Source: Mastigias papua (Eukaryota > Cnidaria > Scyphozoa > Rhizostomeae > Mastigiidae). From it: a stretch of DNA of 64,000 nt. The DNA lies in assembly GCA_964019165.1 (NCBI GenBank), contig OZ025270.1, forward strand, positions 18,389,690 to 18,453,689, written 5' to 3'. Under the pieces are notes generated by a model. It did no database searches. It saw only the letters and a program-made list of their open reading frames with translations, and was not told the DNA's origin. Of the stretch, positions 28,623-46,914 are shown piece after piece (the stretch's first letter is position 1; every line of letters starts with the position of its first letter). A program made the position numbers and the translations under genes.

Positions 28623-31600
28623 ATGGATTCAAAGAAAGAGCGCATACTTGCCAGATTACTACTTCCGTTTTTGGCCGCCATTATCGCAGTTTCGTCGCTG
28701 GCGTCCATCATTGTGCTCAATGAACGCATAAACGAACTGAGTATTACGGTTCAGCACCAAGGCGGCATAATAGCAGACCTTGAAGTTGCTTGTGGAAGAA
28801 GGAAAGGTCAGGAAAATGGAAAGATTAACAGCAATGCTGAACGCGAGATGTCAACAAATACAGCAAATGAGTTGAAGAAGCAAGGATCATCTATGCCAGG
28901 TGATGGTTCCAAAGTTAACTTGAGCAAAAAGTTGCCCGTGAAGAGGAATGTAACAAGGGTTGAAATTCAAAAGGATTATGGAAAGGTATGGATGATAGCA
29001 TAGCCATTCATGTATGTAAACATTACTACATTGTTTTCGAAGGGCAATGCTCCTTCGTACTTTTCTTCGTTTTTTCTTTCTTATGATACGACAACATTGC
29101 TACTGGAATCGTGAATTCAACAACAAACGTGAATTGCGTTATGTTGTCAGAGGAAGGCTTGCGATACTTAGCATGAACTATCGGAAGTTAATATAGGCAT
29201 GGGTGATATTCTTAAGTCTTTCTATGCCTGTTGATACAAAAGCTGACCACAGCTAGAGAAGATTAATTTGAATTTAAGATACGAAATTTAAGATCTCGTA
29301 GATTTAGGGCAGATCATTTCCGAGTTTATTATTCATATTTACTAGCGCGTGGCTTGTTTACATGGGGACTTTATCAGATGGGATTAAAGAGTTAACGACT
29401 TTCTGGTGACAACAATAGCAGGAAGAACTCATGTATGGCCTAAGGCACAACGAGATATTGTGTTGAATGCTCAATATTTGATTGCTGAAGGCTATGAAAA
29501 ATTTGTGCCAATATGGAAACTTTGAAAAGGGCTGGGTTGAATACGATGAGAATGGAACATACGGTTTAAACCGCGATGGCTTAAATGTGCTCCAAGTTAC
29601 CGATGGAGCATTGTGCAGATTGTCTATGGTGATAGGGCAGTTTGAATTGCTACATGTAAGACAGAACTGGATGAATGGCGTTGATGGATGTGTTCAAAGT
29701 TACGCTTTCCCTACCCTGAAAGCAGGGCAAATAGATCGTTAAAAAACCAATATGTCCCATGATGCAATAGTAGGAGCGAGATTTCGAGCAGGCTGATTTT
29801 TAGCTTGTTCTGGGGTTACGCCAATGGGTTACATACGAATCATATTCCATGGCGTGATCATTGCAATGACATATCTGCAATTGACAGTGCCAGACGGCTG
29901 TAGATAATTCTTCCCAATGATAATTTCTAAAACATATTATTTGTGTGTTATTGACAACGACTAGGTTGTGCAAACTATATATTCGGCTTGTTTGTTATTT
30001 ATGAGTGTTTGTAGATACCAACTATTTTTTTACATTTTTAAGATATTGTATCTAAACTACCATCTTATTGCATTAAGTAAATTTGTAAGATGTAAAAAGT
30101 TGGACGTAAGTAGCTTACATAAATTAACTTTTAGCTAACCCTGAAATAAGGAACCAGCATATTGGGCCTCCAACTATGCAGAATCAAAATCGTATTGCAT
30201 ATATTAAACTCTTTATTGCCATTCTGGGTCTTTTGGAATATTAGGACAAGTAATCAGTAGAGGTACCTATTTATATGTTGCAAATCTACAACTTCATTTA
30301 GCTAGGCAAGCACTCAATATTAATGTTTTTCAACTCTTTTAATAATAACACAGAAACCAAATTACATATCTCTAAAGTCAAATAAACTTCGAGGTCTCAA
30401 GATCTGAAGCAACTTCAAACCATCTGTTTTTCGGCATAACGCAAGTGATAAAGTGAACAAAAACATTGTTTTATCCAGCACCTTTCGCAGATTCAAATCA
30501 TCACTGACTTTGGCGCAGGCATTTGATTGAGAAGGGTAGCCAGTACACATATTACGTTTCATTTTTTACTTTTCGTTTGTTTTGATCGATTGCTACGTAA
30601 AATTAGCAATAACCATGTTTTATAATTTTGTATAAGGAATTGGATCCTTCAAAGGTTTCGATGCAGCCACAATCATCAAGAAATGCATTCAATAGTGCAT
30701 TTGAAAACGGTGAGTCTCTGTTTCATTTTGGAGCCAATTGACCGAATCGTCATTTGTGTAGGAGTCGTACAAAATCAGTCCTACAGTAGTAGTGTTAGCA
30801 AAAATCAACTGCATTGGCCTGTAGAGAGGTTTTAGCGGTTGGATATTTAGGGGGCAACTAGATCTAAGGGATCGACCGTGATTCACATGATAATGTTAAA
30901 GGTACATGCCCCCCACCCTCAAAAATAAGTTTGTTTACCCTTTGATTATTGTACGTCCATATTAGGTTATACGCCTGATAGCCAGTTGATAATTACCTTT
31001 CTTTGTCCATTTTATCCACTGAATACCCAGTTTTTCAATGGCTCTTTTGTTAATGTTCAATGATGCTCAGCAGCATAAATACTTCCGCTTTTATCACCAA
31101 AAAAGATGTTTACGCTGATTGACTGCGCTGTTGTGTTTTCCTATATGTTTGATGTTTTGAATACACCTCCCCCCTCCTCCTCCTCCATTTGCGATTCTGT
31201 TTGCTATTATAGCGTTTTGAAGACCAGTTCTTGAGGAGTAGCAGTTATTAATATTTATCTATAAAACTTTATGTTATTTGCCCGTCTACTTTGGAGGAAC
31301 GTCAAGTAATTTAACTTGTTGGATGCTGTGGCAGAATTTTTCTGACTTTGATTTTATTGTTGCTATAGAAATCACGAAGTACTTGCTCTCTGATCTTAGA
31401 ATGTGAATATATCTTTCTACATACTACTTCCTTGTTTACATGCAGTTTTATTGCAAAACTATCTTTTGCTGTAGATGAACGTCAAACAATGGTGAAAAGA
31501 AGCTTGGGTTCAACAGAAAGATGCAGGAGCCTTTGTGGGCATTTTTAATCTTTTTGTCGTAAATGTTTGATTTCTGCAATGGTTTGTTTGAACGAGGAAA

Positions 31601-34600
31601 TCCATAATTTTTTTCTTGGAAGTGAAGCCAGTGACTTGGGAATAAATACATCCTGTTTATGTGGTGATCTTGAAATTCCAAAGATATATGAACACCACGT
31701 TGGCCCTTCAAGCTTATTGTGTTGATGTGGAGTCTCATAGCGAATTATTTAGATAAGATTGCGCAGGACTTCTTTGTTGGAAATTGATAAGTTTCATTTG
31801 TTGACCAAAGTGAAACACCAGGCCAAGGTCTCGTCTTTTGACTTGTCTGAGTGGGCATATTCCTTGCTTATTACTGAAATGTATTTAACTGGGTGATGAA
31901 TTTATTTTGATTGCACACGAAAATTGCAGCTCCTCAACATCTGATTTCAGTTATAGACTGCAGTAGGGTAGATGTTTGACCCCTTTAGCACGATGTCGGA
32001 TTCATTTGAATCCGATATGTTTTTATGCCGTATTGGCTTTCCGTTTACATGAAGGCGATGATGAATACGGTATGATTTCATTATGCTTATGAATACTGTA
32101 TGAAATGAATACGGTATCGTGTAAACACCCCAATCCGATATGATTTCATACCGGATCGATTGTCTGGACAGCAGAGATAATAGAAAGAACAGCCTCAGTA
32201 TCGATCCGGTATAAAATCATATCGGATTGCAGGCACTCAACTTGGAATTTTTCAAGGAAGGGGTCTATGTAACAAAATAGGACACACTGGGCACTTTGTG
32301 AAGGGAATGTATCTTGAAGTCATATTTTCCAGATTTGTAAACAAAGGAAATTGTACGGGAATTTTCAAGATCTCGCTACTTCTATTTGTAGCTAAGATTT
32401 TAGGCAGATCTACTTAACAAGAATATAATGAACAGTTTCAGAATCCTCCATCAAATTGGGGCTATTACTTTTTTGGACAAAAGGGCAGGGGTCTAGACCC
32501 CTAGGACCCACCCCCTAGTTGCGTGTCTGAGATTGGGGTGTTTACGAAATACCGTATTCATAAGCGTATTGAAACCATACCGTATTCATCAACATCTTCG
32601 TGTATGCGGAAGGCCAACACGGTATGAAAAAACATCGGATGCAAATGAATCCGATACCGTGAAACTGGGCCTTATATTCTACAATGAATATTCAGTTACA
32701 GTATCGAGTTATTGCCTTTTAATCCTTTTATGTTAATTGTAAATGTTAGGGAAACAAAAGAATAGTGATTTGCAACTTTCACATTTGCAGGCATTGGTAT
32801 GAAAGGACAACGAGGCAAGAGAGGAAAGAGAGGCAAGTTTGGCCAGAGGGGCGCAAAAGGCGAGAAAGGTGAGAAAGGGGACCGAGGCGAACGAGGAGAT
32901 CGAGGCGAACGAGGACAACGTGGCGAGAAAGGAGATCGAGGTTTTTCAGGTAAGATGTTACCCCTCGAATTTAATGTTTGTGCAACATTCAGCTAATTAG
33001 GCGAATAATCAGATAATATGAGTGGAAAATAACAACTCCATTTACACTGAAGGTATATAAATAGGATACAAAACGTTTGTTATAAATATGTCTCTTTCTT
33101 TATCTGGACTGTCGTCACTAGAAATTGTCTTTTGTTAACCTGGAATGTCTCGTTATATGAGTAATATTGGCTAGAATGGCTTTATTTATCATCGTCTTCA
33201 TCCACTGTTATTTAATATCAAGATGCGGTTCCCACCCGACATGTTTCTATAACCAAATACCATAGAAAAATATTAGTAGGCAGGTTGTATGTTGATTTAT
33301 TGTTGCAAAGATGAATAAGTTTATTTGGATAAATATTGATTAATGAGTAATATGACTCGATGGTTTCCTTTGATTACATCTTTTATTACATCTTTCCTTT
33401 ATGTGTGTTGCTCTACACCATTAGATTGAATACTGTAAGATGAAAAATTACTTGAATTCGCTAGATGTTTAGCTAGGGTGGAAAAGCAAACTCTACTGTT
33501 TTTCGCACTGATACAAATTTACAATTACTTCTAGGATTCTGTCCACATTTAAAGCAGTTAATTGTGACCAATTAGTTTAGATTGAATGCAATTATGTCAC
33601 AACTGTTTCAAGGTAGGATTGGATGTAATTGAATTATTTAGTAGAGTTGTTGAAATTGATAGCATAATTGTGGTGAGGTCTATGTTGGGTAAGAGAAGAA
33701 TTGATGTCAGTAATGACAATGCAGTGCTATTTAAAACGTGTTTTGTGATGAGTGAATTAAAGCAGCCGTAACCAAAATAGATTAAGGTGGCAAAGAAAGA
33801 AACTCACCGCTGTACCTCACTATGGCAACGACCTAAGATAAAGTATCCTTTTCAACAGGCGATCCGTAACAAACGGAATCTACATGGAACTAACTTCTAC
33901 CTCCTTATCCAAAATAAAACGGACATGCTATGTGAATTGAAAGAGAGTAGGAGAGCAAATAGAAGATTTTTTGCATACATAATCTTAATGTAGTAATAGA
34001 TGCCTTGTAATGTTATTTGTTAAAAGTTAAGAGTGCCACATGTGTCCTATAATGCCTTGCATAATTCTCGGTTATTTATTCAAAAGGCTCATAGTGCTGC
34101 TGAAGTCATGTCCCATTTTCTGTGGCTCACACTAGTAGTTCTCTTCTCAATAATCTACCCTGAGCAGCCTTTTCTAACTTAGCAGTTGTCATTCCCAGCG
34201 CTTCTTTGACCTCATCCTTCCACAGTGCCATTCATGACAGCTCTTCCTAGTTCATTAACTGTGGCTACATGTCCGAAGTAATGAAATTTGAGCCTGAGTA
34301 GGCCATATAACTATCTATTTAAAGGTATATTAGAAACAAGAATATTGTCGATACATCATGTTAATATGAGAATTCATGCTATGTAATTGATTTACTAAGT
34401 GTAGATCTTAGAGCAGAAAACTATCGTGGTGAAAATGTAGCTACAAATGTTTCAGTCGTATTTGTATACCTTTTTGACCTTTTAGGTCCAAGAGGCAATA
34501 CAGGTAGGTCAGGTAAACCAGGTCCAGCTGGAAATAGTGGATCTCACGGTCAAAAAGGTGAGATAGCGTCTTGATAATTTGCAGTACTTCTACTAGAAGC

Positions 34601-37433
34601 TTTCTTTAATTATATCTTCTACTATCTCTAAATTGAAAAGGATTCGTGATTTTACAGTTCTGCTGTTTTGTAATTCATGCTTCTTTCTGTGTCTTTATCA
34701 TCAGGATTTTGTTTGTGTTTGCTTCATCTGAAAATGCAATTAGTTTTTATACGAATTCTTTAGGGGAACGAGGATCTCCTGGATATAAAGGGGAACGAGG
34801 TGAGATGGGACCGCAGGGTCCAACAGGTAAGGGTGTAGTTTCATTTAAAAATTATCAACTTTACAGTAGATTGAGTTTTTCTTGGTTTAGAACTGAAGTT
34901 TTACTTTTTCCTTACGATATTCATTATCTCCTCTTCATATGCCTTCTCTGATCTCCTCTGATTAGTGTTTATACGAATTCTTTAGGGGAACGAGGATTTC
35001 CTGGATATATAGGAGCACGAGGTGAGATGGGACCGCAGGGTATAAAAGGTAAGGGTGTAGTTTTATTTGAAAGTCATCAACTTTGCAGTAGATTGAATTC
35101 TTTCCTGTTTTTAAACAGAATTGTGTATTCTTTGCTTACGATTTTCATTATCTCCCCTTCATATGCTTTATCTTATCTCTTTCAGGGGATACTGGTAAGG
35201 ATGGAAATCCCAAAGTGAGTTAAGTTTTTTGTTGATATCAAGGCTTTTTGTGGCTTTGTTCCTTAAAAAATTTCATTATGTTAAATTTATGAGAAGGATT
35301 AACTTGCTAAAGTTCCTTAGTTTAATCATCTGACTTTTCATGTGAAATGCAGGCATATTTGTTTTGTGTATAGCAGTTTCTGCTTCACCTGAATGAATGT
35401 TATGATGATTTTTTCTAGACAACGGAATTGATTCATCTGGTGGGGAATCGACATGGAAGGTCTTCCATCGTTGACATGAGGGCATTCTCGTCTAGAGGTA
35501 ATTTTAAGCGTATTTTATCACATTATTTAATCAATATCAGAATCGGATATAATTTTTAATTAATAGGTGGCAGTTATAGGATTGTGATTTATGAAGTTTC
35601 TCTTTTGAAAGTTACGAATTCAGTTTTAATTATATATTGGTATTGGTTAATTGACAATGACAAATGTTATAGTTACAATGTAACTTATAATTGTTAAAAG
35701 CTATAAAGAGAAAATGAATGATGCATATGATAATATTTGAACTAGCATTTAATATGAGATAGATATGGTAAAAATGAATGGATTTTAATGTAATGTAGTG
35801 TACATTTTGTAAGTTTGTCAATTTTCTTAGATTACAAAATTATACTGCCTCTCTTTAATTTCCAATCAATTTTATGGTGTTTAGCAAATGCAAGATTTGT
35901 TGATTGGAAGACAAAAGACCGATTCGGAAAAATCCTTTACAATGACGGATATATTCACATCAAAGTTACGGGCTATTACTATGTATATTGCCAGGTAAAA
36001 ATACTACTCTTAATGATATTCTTCTTTACCATGAATTAACGTTCCATCATCACACTTTCCTTTTTATCACTTTTCATCAACATCATTCTAAATATTTCAA
36101 TGCCTTTTCGAGCTCTCAATATTTTACCTCTAGATAAAGGATTCTTTTTAGGTGCTCTGTATGTCGTTTCTTTTTGTAATATTTTTTTTATAAACTGTTT
36201 TTAATTGATGTTTTAATGCCTCTTTTTGTAATTTTTTTTAATGTAATGCCCTTTTTTATTTTCCCAATAGTGCTTTCGTAATTTTTTGTAATTTTAATTT
36301 TATGGATTTCTTTTTATAAATATTCTTTTGGATTTTCATTCTAATACTTTCTGTAATATCTAATTGTTTGCAAGTTTCTTTTGTAATTCTTTATCTACTG
36401 TTTCTTTTTGTAGATTATATTTTTGTGATTTTTTGGTAAAGTTTATTGGATGGCTTGTCTTGAAATTTTTCATTTTGTAATTCTTCGTTTTTGTGTTTGC
36501 ATCTCTGAATGTTTTATTTTAGTATTTCTTTTGTAGTATTTTTGTTTGTAAATATGTATCACGTGATTTGTCATTTTGAATATTCTTTTTCAAGTTTATT
36601 TCTTTTAATATTTCTTTTGTTAATCCTTTTTTGGTAATTCTTTAATGATTTTTTGTAAGTATTCTTCATAAAACTTTTCTTCATAAATCTGTTTCCTGTC
36701 GAAATTTACAATAGCATTATTCCTTTTTAAGTTTATTTTTGTCCCTCTTCTTCCTGATTTGTTTCTTTGGTGATTAATTTTCTGCTAAAGGCATTTCAGT
36801 TCATCCATTCAATCATTAGACCACTTTGCATGTCTACCAGTAGATTTTGCAGATTGGTCCATTCTACATGAAGCAGTATAGAATGTTTTTGCTTTGTTTG
36901 AATTATTTTGCAAAGTAGTTAGTTTTCTCCATGATCTCAGATAACCCACGCTTTAACTAATGATCTAACTAACCAAAACTATGAATTAATTGGTGACCAT
37001 GTGCACATTTTAATGTGATGTCAAAAATTTTGCGTCTTATTAACATAAATTAACCGTTTAGACTTATATCAACTAATATATAGGGTGTGAAAGCTTATGA
37101 CCGCAATTTGAGGTGATAATGAATTATTTGGACCTCGCGTTGATTATTTAGGCCTCGTAATGACTATTTTCTTGCTAGATTCATTACTCTGGAAAATTAC
37201 AGTACAACCGTCACCAAGTGCTTAGGAACAATATTGATACCCTCCTTTTGGGACTGGATACTTTCAAAAGAGGCCACGGACTTTTCAGCAGCAACTCGAG
37301 CACCAAATTTGTTGGAGGTGTATTTCTATTAGCTGAGAGAGACAGAATTAGTGCCAGTGGAATTGGAACACAGTACACCCTTTTACCACATTCGTCTTAC
37401 TTTGGTGTATTTTTGATCCATCCATTACCGTGA
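28623..37433 (+). CDS. Type II membrane collagen-TNF ligand (EDA-like architecture), 413 aa
   Basis: Cell-surface TNF-superfamily ligand with a collagen stalk. Ten exons: 28623-28985, 30637-30709, 32791-32949, 34486-34557, 34764-34826, 34986-35048, 35186-35214, 35419-35497, 35885-35994, 37203-37433. Exon 1 has a short basic cytosolic end (MDSKKERILAR), one transmembrane helix (about 12-33) and a hydrophilic stalk. Exons 3-7 encode 43 unbroken Gly-X-Y triplets; the collagen exons before exon 7 end in the first base of a Gly codon. The TNF homology domain follows: HLVGN (exon 8); GYIHIKVTGYYYVYCQ (exon 9, the classic strand before the central loop); GGVFLLAERDRISA and SSYFGVFLIHPLP ending at TGA (exon 10). 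TNF ligands trimerise and bind TNF receptors. Among vertebrates, collagen plus TNF in a type II protein is the layout of ectodysplasin, but orthology is unproven. No clear RXXR furin site precedes the collagen. An AATAAA lies just after the stop (37439). A second terminal exon at 39272 can replace exon 10. Confidence 0.9.
29482..29745. other. Unassigned open stretch in intron 1 of the TNF gene
   Basis: An 86-codon open frame on the plus strand with no recognisable motif and no coding-exon boundaries that fit the flanking phases. Most likely non-coding or repeat-derived. Confidence 0.25.
31981..32670. mobile_element. Foldback (long inverted repeat) element with an insertion, in a TNF-gene intron
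   Basis: The left arm (about 31986-32123) and right arm (about 32533-32668) are long inverted copies. Both carry tcggattcatttg-atccgat at the tip, then an 'atgccgtattggctttccg' / 'accgtgttggccttccg' block, then gaatacggtat and finally a tgtttacaccccaa-type inner end. Between them lies a second, independent palindrome (caatccgatatgatttcata at 32129 against its inverse ending 32228) and a copy of an unrelated interspersed repeat (32275-32530). No ORF. Confidence 0.65.
32275..32530. repeat. Interspersed repeat copy A (shared with 51225-51515)
   Basis: Shares with 51225-51515, in the same order and orientation: ggacacactgggcacttt / ggacacactaagcacttc, gaatgtatcttgaagtcata / gaatgtttcttgaaatcata, aatgaacagtttcagaat / aatgaacagtttcaaaat, then ggggtctagacccctaggac / gggatctaggtccccaggac and cccaccccctagttgc / cccaccccatagttgc. 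Non-coding; family unknown. Confidence 0.75.
34030..34310 (-). mobile_element. LINE C-terminal remnant in a TNF-gene intron
   Basis: Read on the minus strand from about 34295, one frame gives LKFHYFGHVATVNELGRAV followed by MNGTVEG. This is the LRWFGHV...GTVEGKRxRGRQ segment found near the C-terminus of many non-LTR reverse transcriptases. It continues after a stop as GQRSAGNDNC. Heavily decayed, no RT core seen. Confidence 0.5.
34764..35185 (+). repeat. Tandem duplication of a collagen exon plus its intron (~222-bp unit)
   Basis: Exons at 34764-34826 and 34986-35048 are both 63 nt and nearly identical, beginning gggaacgagga and sharing gagatgggaccgcagggt. The introns after them also align: gtaagggtgtagtttt, then atcaacttt-cagtagattga, then a ttacgat-ttcattatctcc-cttcatatgc block. 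The offset is 222 bp. The two 7-triplet collagen segments differ at about five residues. Confidence 0.88.
36130..36680 (+). repeat. T-rich degenerate repeat in the intron before the TNF terminal exon
   Basis: About 550 bp of a strongly T-biased strand built from loose repeats of a ttctttttgtaatattt-like unit. There is no ORF and no clear unit boundary. It lies in the intron between exon 9 and the two alternative terminal exons, so it may act on splicing as a polypyrimidine-rich region, but this is speculative. Confidence 0.55.
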
Positions 37434-39271
37434 ACATAAATAAAATCAGGTTCAATACAGATTGATAATATGTATAAACAAGTGGTCATGTCATATGCTT
37501 ACAGATGGCTTAAACTTGTAGCAATTTATGATTAAATCTTCAACAGTTTTGATGAGTGCGTTGTTCGATCTCATAACCAAATTTCATATCCAAGTATCTG
37601 CTTGTACCCTATTCTGTTGAACAGAATGAAATATGTTCTCTTGGGAAATGTTAACACATGATTAATTCATTTTTATATTAGTGAGATATTCAAGTGTCTG
37701 ATGGAATTAGGCCACTTTGATCTCTTTCTCGAAAAGGATGAAATATAAGCTTTTTGGAATAAGTTGTGTTCTGGATTGTAAATTTAGTATTGTTCTCGTA
37801 ACTTTGTTGTTCTTACTCCTTGAAGTAAAATTTGTAATTAATTGGAAGTAGGATTAGTTTGTATCAAATCCAATTTTGTAAATGAATGCATGTAAATAGT
37901 TATTAACTGGTGTAGAATCATAGCTTAATTGTAAATGATTTTGTTTTAGTTTTTGAATTTTTTCCTTCCTGCTGCATGTGAAGAAGTTATGATGTTTAAA
38001 ATAGAAAGTCATTCGCCTCCTGGTGTCTACCAATGGCTTATATATTGTTCAATGGCATCCAGATGAAAGTTGCTTTGGTCCTTATAAGTTTGTTGCATCA
38101 TATTTTTATGATATTCTGTGCAGTATACCAAATGTATTCTTGTTGCAATGAATTCGTAGGAATTCATGCAGCTTCCCCACTAAAAGTTTGGAGCTATTAA
38201 GACTTTGCAAAGCTTTTCCGGGTATAGAGAGTTATGCTTCAATTTGTAAACTCTGCAGAATATGAACAGTTACACAAGCCTCTAGGGTGCAATGAAGAGA
38301 ATGTCGTTCACTTCAATAATTTGAAGATATCAATATGACCACCTATTTTTTGATATATAACATACGTCACTTTTACACTTTTAATATTCGTCTTGGATTA
38401 AAATCGTATATAATAATCTTTCCTTACATTCTCCTTGATAATTCCCTTGCACTATCTATTCTAATTTATTCCTGCTAGCTAAAAAAGTTAAAAAGATAAC
38501 AGCAATGACGGAAGTTTGCCGTGTTTTAAATCGAAGGAAAATTAGGTTAAAAATAAAAGTGATAAAGTTAGAGCGTGGATTATTTGAGACTTATTGTTCG
38601 AAACGTAGAAATGTGAGATTTAATTCAGCTGCTTCAAGGAGATGAACTCGTACTCTATATAGAGGATCATAAATCGCTCTAAGATGTTGTACTTGACAAT
38701 TTGATGCCTTTAAATTGGTGTTTATTCTTGGGTTGCCATTTCGAAATTCATTACGTCAGAGTTCAAGCGGTGTATGACTTTGAATTGTCAATAATTTGAA
38801 GATAGCCGAATGTCTTTTTTGTTATGAACATACTTAGCGTTTGCAGCTATCTTTTGACTGTGGAAAATGTAGCAGTGGATCTATCAAATGCTTAGTAGAT
38901 TTGAAATTCTCTTCATTACAAATAAGCACCATAGGATTAATTTGCACTATTTTGCATTGCTTATATCTCGAACTCAAGTGTTCAGATGTGGTCAAATAAG
39001 TTCTTTCCTACATTTAGCCATTTTGATTTCAATTTTAACAAATTGCTAGATATGTGTATGAAAACGGGGCTATTAGCGTGCAGTTCTGCACAGAATGTGC
39101 AGATCGAAACTCATTTTCCTCCTATGTGTGCATTTTACATATGCTTATGATAATCAGGAATTGGTCTTCAATACAGTATCCATAAGGTTAATGTGCAGTT
39201 CTAAATTTTCCTTTAAAATTTTGGATTAAAGTGTTATTCTCTCTTGTGAAATGAACTTAACACGGTTTTAG
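37434..39271. other. 3' UTR of the proximal TNF isoform / intron of the distal isoform
   Basis: No copy of the upstream TNF exons (8 or 9) was found here, so the distal exon at 39272 has no private N-terminal half nearby. An AATAAA at 37439 could terminate the proximal transcript. Confidence 0.45.
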
Positions 39272-39508
39272 ATATTGTACGAAGAATTCGCCATTTTGAA
39301 CCAACACATTTTGAAGAATGATGCTGATACACTTATACAAGCATTGAGCACGTGGCGAGGAAGAGCATCCTACTACACTGGAGGTGTCTTCAAACTGAAA
39401 AAAGGAAGTAAATTGTGGCTCTCAAGCCAGCTGGACAGGTCTCGATATATCGCTAATAATTCATCGTCATTTTTTGGTCTGTTTCTCATTCATGAATTGC
39501 AAATATAG
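39272..39508 (+). CDS. Alternative terminal exon: second C-terminal half of a TNF homology domain
   Basis: The stretch after the acceptor ggttttag reads in phase 0 to TAG 39506-39508 (78 codons), beginning ILYEEFAILNQHIL. It contains YYTGGVFKLKKGSKLWLSS and SSSFFGLFLIHELQI. These correspond to the GGVFLLAERDRISA and SSYFGVFLIHPLP blocks of the exon at 37203-37433, with the same spacing and almost the same length (78 versus 76 codons) but low identity elsewhere. Exon 9 ends in phase 0 (donor after 35994), so it can be joined to either exon. It is therefore either a mutually exclusive last exon of the collagen-TNF gene or the surviving tail of a duplicated neighbour. The first reading fits better because no other upstream TNF exon is present. 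Confidence 0.82.
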   Translation: MLYEEFAILNQHILKNDADTLIQALSTWRGRASYYTGGVFKLKKGSKLWLSSQLDRSRYIANNSSSFFGLFLIHELQI

Positions 39509-40562
39509 CTGGCATTCTACATAAACAATTTATCGGTCAGGCTATTAACTGCACGTATCCATTCCAACTTAGCTAGTCTTCAATGAAGACTGATGCAGAA
39601 TTTGCTTTTTATTCCACTTGTATATAGAACAAGATGTCTTCCACTTGTATATAGAACACGTGATATTGCTTTTTATAAACTATCAACAACAGCTCTTGCA
39701 TTCGGATTAATGGGTCAAATTGTTGTCTAGAGCTATGTATACTCTACGTTTAATCATTTTATTGCAAATGACCATCCACATGAAATCGTGAGTCTCGATA
39801 TCATCCATTGCCTTACCTATTTTTAACATAATGTTTATATTTATATTGATAGTATTATTTGCATCGAAGTGCAAGGTAGACAATTTAACAATATTTGACA
39901 TAGTATCTACCGTTCTTCGTATGGTCAAAATATTTGGTGTATGTTTTTAGGCCTCGCAAGTGTAAGATACGTTATCGATAATGTTTTCATGCATCCTATA
40001 ACTCACTTTATCTCCAATTATCTTAAATTGAAAATCCGCCTACTTAGGCCTATCCATCCAGCAGGTTACTAGCCTTCTGTATTCGAAACTATACTTGGGA
40101 GCTTTATCATTTGGCCAAATGGGGAGTAATATCCCTTATCTATATCTGGTTGCGAGTTGCTTGACGCATCTTATTGCTCTGTACGTTTTACCCCACACTG
40201 TTACTTAATTCTGGCACTTGCAACCAGCCTTGGAGTGTGTCAAGAGCTGAGAAGCAATGTTAGACACCAGGAGGGTAAGAGGGCCCTCACACCCCAAATA
40301 ATTTTGAAGAACAATGAACATTTTAGCTCCTGTAGTCTGGAATCAGTTGGTTAAACACACTGATTAGTGGTGCCAGCCCATTGAACGTGACAGCCAGCCT
40401 GCCACTGCACAGGACTTTTGGACAACAGCAACAACAATAACAGAGGAACGGTGATCATATGACAGTCACTAGGGGGAGGCCAAGACAAGTTCATGTCACT
40501 TGCGGAAGGATAGTCTGCTGATATTTTCCAATCACGTGGTAGTGAACCAGCATACGTAAATT
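39509..40562. other. Intergenic region before DPP7
   Basis: Contains the distal TNF 3' UTR and the DPP7 promoter/5' UTR. No coding exon recognised. A direct duplication of 'cttccacttgtatatagaacA' occurs at 39615-39660. Confidence 0.4.

Positions 40563-46914
<6,352 letters not shown>

Noticed and set aside
33586..33993. Two adjacent ORFs in a TNF-gene intron, possibly retroelement-like
   Set aside because: A vague resemblance to a LINE linker (Arg-Asn-Lys-Arg-x-Leu-x-Gly-Thr-x-Phe-Tyr) was not strong enough to call.
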